This document shows, piece by piece, positions 33,894 to 41,664 of a stretch of 64,000 nucleotides of DNA. The translations under genes were made by a program, and so were the position numbers. Below the pieces are notes generated by a model. The model made no database searches, was not told the origin of the DNA, and saw nothing but the letters and a program-made list of their open reading frames with translations. This DNA is from Pseudomonadota bacterium (GTDB lineage Bacteria > Pseudomonadota > Gammaproteobacteria > Steroidobacterales > MnTg04): assembly GCA_022572885.1 (NCBI GenBank), contig JACZVC010000005.1, positions 1-64,000 on the forward strand, written 5' to 3'. How positions within the stretch are numbered: the stretch's first letter is position 1; each line of letters opens with the position of its first letter.

Positions 33894-35267
33894 ATGAGCA
33901 GGAACCCCAGGCAATCAGACTGGCATCCGGCGAGCTGGCAGAATCGGCCAGCGAGCCAGATGCTGCCCTATCCCGACCAAAACAAGGTGGCGGACGTATT
34001 GTCGCGCCTGGGCCGTCTGCCGCCACTGGTTACTTCGTGGGAGGTCGAGCGCCTCAAATCGGAGCTGGCCGAAGCGCAGCGCGGCGAGCGATTTCTCCTG
34101 CAGGGCGGTGACTGCGCGGAGCGATTCGATGAATGCAATTCGGAGCTGATCGCAAAGAAACTGAAAATCCTGATGCAAATGAGCCTGGTCCTGTTGTATG
34201 GGCTGAAAAAGCCGCTGGTTCGGGTCGGGAGAATTGCAGGCCAGTACGCCAAGCCGCGTTCGACCGACACCGAGACGCGCGATGGGATTACCTTGCCCAC
34301 CTTTCGTGGCGATCTGATCAACAAGCCTGGGTTCACGCCGGAAGAGCGGACGCCGGACCCGGAATTGATGCTGGTAGGTTACCAAAGAGCTTCGCTGACG
34401 CTGAATTTTATTCGCGCGCTGGTCGACAGCGGATTTGCCGATTTGCATCATCCGGAATACTGGGATATGGATTTTGCCAGCCACTCGTCGCTGGAACAGG
34501 AATACCGGCGTATCGTCAGTTCGATCAGCGATTCGATGGACTTTTTCGAGTCCATTTCAGGCCGTTCCATTCATCAAACCACCCGCGTTGCCATGTTTAC
34601 CAGCCACGAAGGCCTGCATCTGCCGTACGAGCAGGCGCAGACCCGGTACATACCGCGCCGGGAGCGCTGGTATAACCTGGCAACCCATTTCCCATGGATT
34701 GGCGTGCGCACCGGCGATCTGGACGGCGCCCATGTCGAATACTTCAGGGGGATCTCCAACCCGCTGGGGATCAAGGTGGGACCCGGGATGACCGGCGAGT
34801 CGCTGCAGAAGCTGCTGGCGGTACTCAATCCGCTGAATGAGCCCGGTCGTATTACGCTGATTCACCGATTCGGAGTCAGCCAGATCAAGAAAAGGCTGCC
34901 GCCTTTGATTCGCGCGGTGCAGGCTACCGGTTCGCCGGTGCTGTGGTGCTGCGATCCCATGCACGGCAATACCGAAGTTACCGCGGACGGGGTCAAGACC
35001 CGGCGTTTCGACAAAATCCTGGATGAACTGGAAATGTCGTTCGAGATACACGGTCGCACAGACAGCCATCTCGGTGGCGTTCATTTCGAGATGACCGGCG
35101 AGGACGTGACCGAATGTACCGGTGGCGCTCGCGGTCTGACCGACGCAGATCTGGCCAGATCCTACAAGTCCCAGGTGGATCCGCGGCTAAATTATGAGCA
35201 GGCCCTGGAACTGGCCATGCGAATTACCGGCAAAAACTTCAGGTCAGACGCCAGCCAAGATTCCTGA
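33894..35267 (+). CDS. Class II 3-deoxy-7-phosphoheptulonate synthase
   Basis: 457 residues. It condenses phosphoenolpyruvate and erythrose-4-phosphate to start aromatic amino acid synthesis. The class II (plant/actinobacterial type) hallmarks are clear: LLQGGDCAERFDEC, VGRIAGQYAKPRS, SHEGLHLPYEQA, and WCCDPMHGNTE. This class is not related in sequence to the AroFGH enzymes of E. coli. Its 3' end overlaps the convergent pseudouridine synthase gene by 29 bases. Confidence 0.93.
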   Translation: MSRNPRQSDWHPASWQNRPASQMLPYPDQNKVADVLSRLGRLPPLVTSWEVERLKSELAEAQRGERFLLQGGDCAERFDECNSELIAKKLKILMQMSLVLLYGLKKPLVRVGRIAGQYAKPRSTDTETRDGITLPTFRGDLINKPGFTPEERTPDPELMLVGYQRASLTLNFIRALVDSGFADLHHPEYWDMDFASHSSLEQEYRRIVSSISDSMDFFESISGRSIHQTTRVAMFTSHEGLHLPYEQAQTRYIPRRERWYNLATHFPWIGVRTGDLDGAHVEYFRGISNPLGIKVGPGMTGESLQKLLAVLNPLNEPGRITLIHRFGVSQIKKRLPPLIRAVQATGSPVLWCCDPMHGNTEVTADGVKTRRFDKILDELEMSFEIHGRTDSHLGGVHFEMTGEDVTECTGGARGLTDADLARSYKSQVDPRLNYEQALELAMRITGKNFRSDASQDS

Positions 35268-35823
35268 AATCGCTCGCCATCCGGTCGCGTGATATTTCGC
35301 GCCATTGCCCGGGCATCAGCGTCCCCAGCGACCATGGCCCGATATCCGTCCGGATAAGGCGCAGGGTCGGCAGGCCCGCGGCGGCTGTCATTCGCCTTAC
35401 CTGGCGGTTCAGACCACGCTCAATCACCAATTCCACCCAGTGATCCGGTACCGATTTTCGAACGCGGATCGGTGGGGTTCGCGGCCATAGTCCGGCTGGT
35501 TCGGGTACAGTTCGCGCCGCGGCGGCGCGCACCAGCCTGCCCTTGAGGCGGACACCGGCGCAAAGGGCGGCCAGGGCATCCGGCGAAGGCCTGCCCTCGA
35601 CCTGAACCAGGTAGGTTTTCGCCAGCTGGTATATTGGATCGGATATTCTCGCCTGCAAACCACCGTGGTCAGTCAGCGCCAGCAGACCCTCGGAGTCAAA
35701 ATCCAGCCTCCCGGCTGGATAAACGCCTTTTTGATCCACCCAGCGGGCAAGCGTGGCGCGCCCGTCTGCGTCGCTAAACTGGGAAAGACATCGAAACGGT
35801 TTATTGAGCAGCAACAAGCGCAT
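35239..35823 (-). CDS. rluE: 23S rRNA pseudouridine synthase, RluE type
   Basis: 194 residues from the ATG at 35823; the frame is open further upstream but the protein starts MRLLLLNKPFRCLSQF as in RluE. There is no S4 domain, as in RluE. The catalytic Asp lies in PAGRLDFDSEGLLALTDHG, and GLNRQVRRMTAAAGLPTLRL is the conserved RsuA-family motif. RluE modifies U2457 of E. coli 23S rRNA. It is convergent with the DAHP synthase gene and divergent from the GacA-like regulator. Confidence 0.9.
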   Translation of the reverse strand: MRLLLLNKPFRCLSQFSDADGRATLARWVDQKGVYPAGRLDFDSEGLLALTDHGGLQARISDPIYQLAKTYLVQVEGRPSPDALAALCAGVRLKGRLVRAAAARTVPEPAGLWPRTPPIRVRKSVPDHWVELVIERGLNRQVRRMTAAAGLPTLRLIRTDIGPWSLGTLMPGQWREISRDRMASDFRNLGWRLT

Positions 35824-35923
35824 AACCCGACCATGCCAGATCAGGCGGCCGGTTGAAATATGCGGATTAATTGTCCGCAATCGACAGATTATTGGCTGTA
35901 GTCCGTCACGCCGCCTGCCTAGC

Positions 35924-36604
35924 ATGTATCCCATGCCTGCAAATCTCAATATCCTGCTGCTCGACCCGGAACCACTGACTCGCCTGGCGCTCGCAGAAAT
36001 GATTCCGCGCCTGGGCAAGATGCAGGTGATCTGCCAGACCCATAGCCTGGCGAACTGCATCCAGCAAACGGAGAGACTGTGGCCGGACATTGTACTGGTC
36101 CGGGAAAAGCATCCACTGGTAGATGCCCAGCAGCTCGCCAGCGCTTTTTCCGCACGGGGTTTCCGGAACCTGGTTTGCATCTCCGAAGAAAGCCGGCCGG
36201 TATATCTCAAACACCTGATCAACCTTGGGGTAGCGGGTCTGCTGACCGCTGAGTGTAGCCCCGCGGAGCTGAAATCCTCGCTGGAGTCGGTTGCCAGGGG
36301 CCACAGCTATGCCTCGCCCGCGGTCGCCAGGTCGTTGATGCGGGAGCCCGGCCAACCACAAGGTTCGCCGATCGAGAGCCTGTCCCGGCGCGAGTTCCAG
36401 GTGTTGCGCCTGATCTGTGCCGGCCTCAATGCCGGGGAAATTGCAAAAAAACTCGGGCTGAGCCCAAAAACCATCAGCACCTACCGCTACCGGATCCGGT
36501 TGAAACTCAATCTGAAGAATTCCGCGGAACTGATTGCCGCGGGCCTTCGCATGAGTGAAAAAGGCCTGCTTTCTGCAAACAGCGCTATCCCGGTAAGCAG
36601 CTAA
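35924..36604 (+). CDS. GacA/UvrY-like LuxR regulator with a degenerate receiver
   Basis: 226 residues (an ATG at 35933 is equally possible). The C-terminal LuxR helix-turn-helix, LSRREFQVLRLICAGLNAGEIAKKLGLSPKTIST then YRYRIRLKLNL, is close to UvrY/GacA, and the gene occupies the uvrY position before uvrC-pgsA-tRNA-Gly. The N-terminal half is receiver-like but the phosphoacceptor is Arg60 (DIVLVRE), the acidic pair is reduced to Asp14-Pro15, and the conserved Lys is Ala109 (GLLTAEC). Classical phosphorylation by a BarA/GacS kinase is therefore unlikely. DNA-binding function appears intact. Confidence 0.85.
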   Translation: MYPMPANLNILLLDPEPLTRLALAEMIPRLGKMQVICQTHSLANCIQQTERLWPDIVLVREKHPLVDAQQLASAFSARGFRNLVCISEESRPVYLKHLINLGVAGLLTAECSPAELKSSLESVARGHSYASPAVARSLMREPGQPQGSPIESLSRREFQVLRLICAGLNAGEIAKKLGLSPKTISTYRYRIRLKLNLKNSAELIAAGLRMSEKGLLSANSAIPVSS

Positions 36605-36664
36605 CCCTGCCATCCATTGGCAAGACATTGCCGATTCCCACGCACTCGCTTCATACTAGCCCCC

Positions 36665-37321
36665 ATGAGCGAGCAAGAGTTTTCCATCGACTGCAGGCGG
36701 TGCCCGAGGCTGGCTGGTTTCCTGGACGAGGTAGCAGAGCGTTATCCCGATTACCATGCCCGGCCGGTCGCACCTTTTGGCGACGATGGTGCGCGACTGC
36801 TGATTGTCGGCCTGGCTCCGGGGATGCATGGTGCAAACGCAACGGGCCGGCCGTTTACCGGCGATTACGCGGGCATATTGTTGTATCAAACCTTGTTCGA
36901 CCTGGGGCTTGCCAGCCAGCCGGATGCAACTGCGGTCGATGATGGCCTCGAACTCTATGGCTGCCGGATAACCAATGCCGTCAAGTGCCTGCCACCGGGG
37001 AACAAACCGACCGGCAGCGAAATCGATACCTGCAACGATTACCTCGCAGCCGAACTCGAGCGCCTTCCTGATGCGTCGGTCGTGTTTGCGCTGGGAACCA
37101 TCGCCCACCGCGCTATTCTCAAGACCCAAAAATGCAAATTATCGGCATTTCCTTTTGCGCATGGCGCGGAACACCGACTGGAGAAATTTCACCTGGTGGA
37201 CTCGTACCATTGCAGCCGTTACAACACCCAGACCCGCCGGCTGAACCAGGCCATGTTCCTGTCGGTACTCGGGCGGGCAAAGACGCTCGCCGGGCTAGGT
37301 GAGTCGACCCGCGTATTGTGA
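36665..37321 (+). CDS. Type 5 uracil-DNA glycosylase (UdgB)
   Basis: 218 residues from the ATG at 36665. The motif GLAPGMHGANATGRPFTGD is the family 5 signature (the type 4 enzymes have GEAPG). Four cysteines for an iron-sulfur cluster are in CRRC near the N-terminus and in NAVKCLPPGNKP and EIDTC. Family 5 enzymes remove uracil, hypoxanthine and related lesions. The stop codon overlaps the start of uvrC by one base (TGATG), joining base-excision and nucleotide-excision repair in one message, an arrangement absent from E. coli. Confidence 0.9.
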   Translation: MSEQEFSIDCRRCPRLAGFLDEVAERYPDYHARPVAPFGDDGARLLIVGLAPGMHGANATGRPFTGDYAGILLYQTLFDLGLASQPDATAVDDGLELYGCRITNAVKCLPPGNKPTGSEIDTCNDYLAAELERLPDASVVFALGTIAHRAILKTQKCKLSAFPFAHGAEHRLEKFHLVDSYHCSRYNTQTRRLNQAMFLSVLGRAKTLAGLGESTRVL

Positions 37322-39156
37322 TGGCAAGAAAATCAGCCAAACCCGTGTTTGATGCGCAGCCTTTCCTGGCCCGCCTGACCCGTAAACCCGGTGTTTACCG
37401 AATGCTGGGGGCCGATGACGAAGTGCTGTATGTCGGTAAAGCCAGAAACCTGAAACGTCGGCTAAGCAGTTATTTCCAGGGCAGGGCGCAAACGGCCAAG
37501 ACATCCAGGATGCTTGGCGAAGTTCGCAATGTCGATGTAACGGTCACAGCGACCGAAACAGAGGCATTGCTGCTCGAATACAATCTGATCAAAAAATTTC
37601 AGCCGCGGTTCAATGTGTTGCTGAGGGACGACAAGAGTTTTCCCTATATTTATGTCAGTACCGATCATGCGTTTCCAAGACTGAGTTTTTATCGCGGCGC
37701 CCGCAAGGGGGCAGGGAAATACTTCGGACCTTACCCGAGCGCCCATGCCGTCAGGGAGACATTGAGCTACCTGCAGAAATTGTTTTTGATCCGGTCATGC
37801 GATAACAGTTATTTTTCGAATCGCAGCCGACCCTGTTTGCAATACCAGATCAAGAGGTGTTCGGCGCCCTGTGTCGGATTGATCGGGCAAGAAGAGTACC
37901 GCAGCGATATTGCCGATGCGCTGCTGTTTCTCGAAGGCAAGAGCAACCTGGTCATCGATGGGCTGGTCGAGCGCATGGATGTTTCCGCGGAAGCCCGGGA
38001 CTATGAAAAAGCAGCGCATTACAGGGATCAGATAGCCAGCCTGAAAAAAGTCCAGGAACGGCAGTTTGTCTACGGGTGGACCGGGAATTTTGATGCGGTC
38101 AGCCTGGTCAGCGCAAAAAACACTTTTTGTATCAGTGTCATGTTCATTCGCTCCGGGCGCAGCCTGGGCAGCAAGTCGTATTTCCCGAAAACCGCGCCGG
38201 GCTCGATCGTCAAGGAAGTGATGTCGGCGTTCCTCGCCCAATATTACCTGGCGCGAGAGGCGCCGGATGAGGTGTTAATTTCCAGCCGGATCGATGACGC
38301 GGCTTTGCTCGAGGAAACGCTGGGCAAACGAGCCGGCAGAAAAGTTTCTATTCGCCATCGGGTCCGTGGTCAACGCGCGCGCTGGCTGGAGATGACCAGA
38401 ATCAATGCCGAGCACGCGCTCGGCCAGAGACTGGCTGGAAACGCTACCATGATGGCGCAACTGGAAGACATCAAGCAACAACTGGACCTTGCCGAAGTTC
38501 CGCGAAGGCTTGAATGTTTCGATATCAGCCATATCCAGGGCGAGGCAACGGTCGCTTCATGCGTGGTGTTCAACCACGAAGGCGCGGCGAAATCCGACTA
38601 CCGCCGTTTCAATATCAAAGGGCTAACTCCCGGCGACGACTATGCGGCGATGCACCAGGCGCTGACCCGCCGCTATCTGCGGGTCAAAAAAGGTGAAGTC
38701 CCGGTACCGGATATGGTCATTATCGATGGTGGTAAAGGGCAGCTTGCCGAAGCACAGAAAGTGATGCAAGAGTTACAATTGACCGATATTCCATTGTTGG
38801 CCGTCGCCAAGGGGGCGAGGCGTCGTGCCGGAAAAGAAAAGCTGTTCTTGTCGGGTCACCGGCAGCCATTTATACTCCCAGCCAGCTCCCCGGCACTGCA
38901 TCTGATTCAGCAGATTCGTGACGAAGCCCACCGTTTTGCCATCAGCGGACACCGCCAGCAGCGCGCCAGGTCGAGAAAGGTGTCGGTGCTGGAGGCGATA
39001 CGCGGCCTGGGGCCGAAAAGGCGACGCGAACTGTTGCGCCAGTTCGGTGGGCTACAGGGTGTAAAAGAGGCTCGGATCGGAGATTTGGCCAGGGTAAAAG
39101 GGATCAGCCGAAACCTGGCTGAAAAAATACACTCGGTATTCCATCCGGATCAGTAG
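37321..39156 (+). CDS. uvrC: Excinuclease ABC subunit C
   Basis: 611 residues, normal for UvrC. Domains in order: GIY-YIG nuclease (about 15-95, with KPGVYRMLG and LYVGKARNLKRRLSSYF), UVR motif (about 200-240), RNase H-like 5' nuclease (about 375-530, with CFDISHIQGEATVAS and VIIDGGKGQL), and C-terminal HhH repeats (LGPKRRRELLRQFGG). It makes both incisions in nucleotide-excision repair with UvrAB. The ATG at 37321 overlaps the UdgB stop. Confidence 0.96.
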   Translation: MARKSAKPVFDAQPFLARLTRKPGVYRMLGADDEVLYVGKARNLKRRLSSYFQGRAQTAKTSRMLGEVRNVDVTVTATETEALLLEYNLIKKFQPRFNVLLRDDKSFPYIYVSTDHAFPRLSFYRGARKGAGKYFGPYPSAHAVRETLSYLQKLFLIRSCDNSYFSNRSRPCLQYQIKRCSAPCVGLIGQEEYRSDIADALLFLEGKSNLVIDGLVERMDVSAEARDYEKAAHYRDQIASLKKVQERQFVYGWTGNFDAVSLVSAKNTFCISVMFIRSGRSLGSKSYFPKTAPGSIVKEVMSAFLAQYYLAREAPDEVLISSRIDDAALLEETLGKRAGRKVSIRHRVRGQRARWLEMTRINAEHALGQRLAGNATMMAQLEDIKQQLDLAEVPRRLECFDISHIQGEATVASCVVFNHEGAAKSDYRRFNIKGLTPGDDYAAMHQALTRRYLRVKKGEVPVPDMVIIDGGKGQLAEAQKVMQELQLTDIPLLAVAKGARRRAGKEKLFLSGHRQPFILPASSPALHLIQQIRDEAHRFAISGHRQQRARSRKVSVLEAIRGLGPKRRRELLRQFGGLQGVKEARIGDLARVKGISRNLAEKIHSVFHPDQ

Positions 39157-39177
39157 GCACAAAGGCATACAGACGAC

Positions 39178-39735
39178 ATGGTTTGGCACTTACCCAACAT
39201 TATGACCTTCTCCAGGCTCGCAATGCTGCCTGTGTTTGTGGTCGCATTTTATTTGCCGTTTGGCTGGGCCAGACCGGTGGCTTGTTTTATTTTTGCGGCG
39301 GCGGCGCTGACTGACTGGGCCGACGGTTTTTTTGCCCGTAGAATGGGCCTGGACTCCCGCTTTGGTGCGTTTATCGACCCCGTCGCCGATAAGCTGATTG
39401 TGGCAACCGCGCTGGTATTGATCGTGCAAACAGACGCGCGCTGGTTCGTCGCCCTGGCCGCCGCCGTGATCATCGGTCGCGAGCTGACGATTTCCGCGCT
39501 GCGTGAATGGCTGTCGGAAACCGGGATGCGGGCCAAGGTAAAGGTGTCACGGCTGGGCAAAACCAAAACGGCTTTTCAGATGACCGGCTTGAGTTTCATG
39601 ATCTACCAGCAAGACCTCTGGAGCCTTCCCGTCTACGATATTGGGCTGTTATTGATAGTCATCGCGGCTGGCCTGACGCTCTGGTCGATGTTCGACTACT
39701 GGCGTGCGGCCTGGCCGTTGCTGACCAGCGAGTGA
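39178..39735 (+). CDS. pgsA: CDP-diacylglycerol-glycerol-3-phosphate 3-phosphatidyltransferase
   Basis: 185 residues with four membrane segments. It commits CDP-diacylglycerol to phosphatidylglycerol synthesis. The CDP-alcohol phosphatidyltransferase motif (DG-x2-AR-x8-G-x3-D-x3-D) is present in full as DWADGFFARR followed by GAFIDPVADK. It follows uvrC by 21 bases and precedes tRNA-Gly, the conserved gammaproteobacterial order. Confidence 0.95.
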   Translation: MVWHLPNIMTFSRLAMLPVFVVAFYLPFGWARPVACFIFAAAALTDWADGFFARRMGLDSRFGAFIDPVADKLIVATALVLIVQTDARWFVALAAAVIIGRELTISALREWLSETGMRAKVKVSRLGKTKTAFQMTGLSFMIYQQDLWSLPVYDIGLLLIVIAAGLTLWSMFDYWRAAWPLLTSE

Positions 39736-39742
39736 GCCCTGC

Positions 39743-39770
39743 TTGACAGTCCACGGGCAGCGGCTAAAAT
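39743..39770 (+). promoter_or_regulatory. Sigma-70 promoter of tRNA-Gly
   Basis: TTGACA (39743-39748), 16-base spacer, TAAAAT (39765-39770), followed by a GC-rich discriminator, as usual for stringently controlled stable-RNA promoters. It lies 29 bases before the tRNA. Confidence 0.8.
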
Positions 39771-39799
39771 AGCACGCCGCTTCGAACCCGGAAGCGACT

Positions 39800-39874
39800 G
39801 CGGGTGTAGCTCAGGGGTAGAGCGAGACGTTGCCAACGTCTAGGTCGACGGTTCAATTCCGTTCACCCGCTCCA
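39800..39874 (+). tRNA. tRNA-Gly(GCC)
   Basis: GCGGGTG pairs with CACCCGC to form the acceptor stem; the anticodon loop TTGCCAA holds GCC at 39832-39834; the T-loop is GGTTCAATTCC; CCA is encoded at 39872-39874. It corresponds to glyW of the uvrC-pgsA-glyW-cysT-leuZ block. Confidence 0.97.
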
Positions 39875-39880
39875 GATCGG

Positions 39881-39918
39881 CAAGCAAACCCGGCCATTGG
39901 CCGGGCTTGTTTTTTATT
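39881..39918 (+). terminator. Terminator after tRNA-Gly
   Basis: CCCGGCC (39889-39895), loop ATT, GGCCGGG (39899-39905), then a T-rich tract (39907-39918). Its 3' part overlaps the stop of the convergent DUF885 gene, so tRNA-Gly is not cotranscribed with the other two tRNAs. Confidence 0.9.
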
Positions 39919-41650
39919 TGCCAGCGATCGAAATTGTCTTTTCAGCCATCTCGTCAAGGCGCTCTATTTCATCTGACCGATCCAGGTATTCCCAGCGCTG
40001 GAGCGCAATCGGTACGTTACCGTTTTGCATCAGGAAATCATGGAAATGCCGGAGGCTGAAATCGTCTTTGAGATCCAGCCTGGCATCGCTGAGAAATCGG
40101 TTAATTTGCAACGCGCCGATCTGGTAGCTGATCGCCTGTCCCGGGTTGAAAGCAAAAAATACAGCTTCCTGAGTCGCCGTTTCAAGATCCATCGGCACAG
40201 TCCGGGCCAGGTAGGCGCCGGCTTGCTCGATCGTAAAATCACCCGTTGCCAGGCGAATATCGACCTCGACCCGCAACGCCCGCAAGCGCATAAAGCTGTA
40301 GATGATTTCCCGGGTTTTCGGGCTGTCGTCGAACAACCCCGCCTGCAACAACATCTCTTCGACATAAAAACCGATGCCTTCGTTGGCGCCGGAATCTATA
40401 TATCGCCGGCGCACCGGGTCAGGATTTTTCCACGACTGTGCAAGTTGAAAATAATGACCCGGTACGCCTTCATGGACAATCAGCGGGCGCGGGTCCTGCG
40501 CCGAGGCCAAATGGAAATAGGGGAGGTCCGGCGAGGGATCGGGAATATAGCTGATGGCGTGTTCATCGAGCCGTGTTTCCGAGGTCAGATCGTCAGTGAC
40601 GCCCATAAACGCCAGCGGCGCAAGATAATCGGGCAGCGGGCGATTCAGGTAGTGTTTCAACCAGGCGGGTACCGTCATCAGCTGGTGTTTTTCGAGAAAC
40701 TGGCGAATTCGTCCTTCCATGCGCCGTGAGGTGTCGATTTGCGCTTGTATGTCGTCAAAAATCGTCAGCGATCCCAGGCTCGCGTTGCGATTCTTTTCCA
40801 GTACTTCAAAGGTCACCGCACGCTCCCATGCGAGCCTGCCCTGGGCAAGCAATTCCCCAGGCGTATGCGGAATCAAGGCCACATTGGCCAGGAAGAATGA
40901 GTAAGCGTCTATCCCCGGGCTGAATTCGTCGGTCATGATCGGATCGGCCGACCGAAGCCAGCGCGCATAAGCTTGCAAAGCTGAAACAGCCTCCCTTGTT
41001 GCCCGTTGCATGCGCTCCCGCAATTTTTCGGGGAAATACAGTTGCAGGGCCACCCGCATTTTCTTGAGGCGTTCGTCAATGTCTGCCAGCATCACAATCG
41101 CGGCGCGCGAAAAGGGCCGCACCGATTGATCGAGATTGGTATATGCCGCCTTGGTCAATTCGGGAAATGCCTCGAGACGCAGCACGATATTCTCTGCACG
41201 TTCGGGCGTGATCGGGGAGGAAATAATCAACAGCTCGAAAACGCTGCCCAAGGTCTGGTCGATATAAAACAACGGGTTTCGATGCGGCGATCTGAGTATA
41301 TCGAGTTCCCAGCGCACCCTTAGAATGGCGGCCCGCAACAGCCTGGCGTCCACCTGGTCCGCCTTGCTCCAGTCTGCATGATCGAGCTCGTCCAGCCGCG
41401 CAAGGAAATCCCGGTAGGCGGCACGGTAGCGGGTCAGTGCTGCGGGTGACCAGTCGGGAACCCAGCCATCCGGTCTTTCGACCCGCGGGATATCGTCCCC
41501 GGTGGCCGGTTGCTGAACCGCCCGCCAGCCAAAGAATTCCTGTGCAAGCGCCTGCAGCTCAGGATTCAGACTGTTGTCCGCTTCGATACCGTCGGCCGTT
41601 TCTATCGTCCACAGCCCCAGGCACAACAGCAGGACAAAAAAACGGCGCAT
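39914..41650 (-). CDS. DUF885 family secreted protein (metallopeptidase-like)
   Basis: 578 residues. A signal peptide (MRRFFVLLLCLGLWTIETADG) precedes a large alpha-helical DUF885 domain with the zinc-type motif VHEGVPGHYFQL near residue 400 (HExxxGH variant) and a downstream ESGANEGIGFYVEEML-like segment. DUF885 proteins resemble M32/M2-type peptidases; the substrate is unknown. It lies 14 bases downstream of a second DUF885 gene; the pair is oriented against, and inserted between, tRNA-Gly and tRNA-Cys. Confidence 0.88.
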   Translation of the reverse strand: MRRFFVLLLCLGLWTIETADGIEADNSLNPELQALAQEFFGWRAVQQPATGDDIPRVERPDGWVPDWSPAALTRYRAAYRDFLARLDELDHADWSKADQVDARLLRAAILRVRWELDILRSPHRNPLFYIDQTLGSVFELLIISSPITPERAENIVLRLEAFPELTKAAYTNLDQSVRPFSRAAIVMLADIDERLKKMRVALQLYFPEKLRERMQRATREAVSALQAYARWLRSADPIMTDEFSPGIDAYSFFLANVALIPHTPGELLAQGRLAWERAVTFEVLEKNRNASLGSLTIFDDIQAQIDTSRRMEGRIRQFLEKHQLMTVPAWLKHYLNRPLPDYLAPLAFMGVTDDLTSETRLDEHAISYIPDPSPDLPYFHLASAQDPRPLIVHEGVPGHYFQLAQSWKNPDPVRRRYIDSGANEGIGFYVEEMLLQAGLFDDSPKTREIIYSFMRLRALRVEVDIRLATGDFTIEQAGAYLARTVPMDLETATQEAVFFAFNPGQAISYQIGALQINRFLSDARLDLKDDFSLRHFHDFLMQNGNVPIALQRWEYLDRSDEIERLDEMAEKTISIAGK

Positions 41651-41664
41651 GCCTTTGGCCCGGA

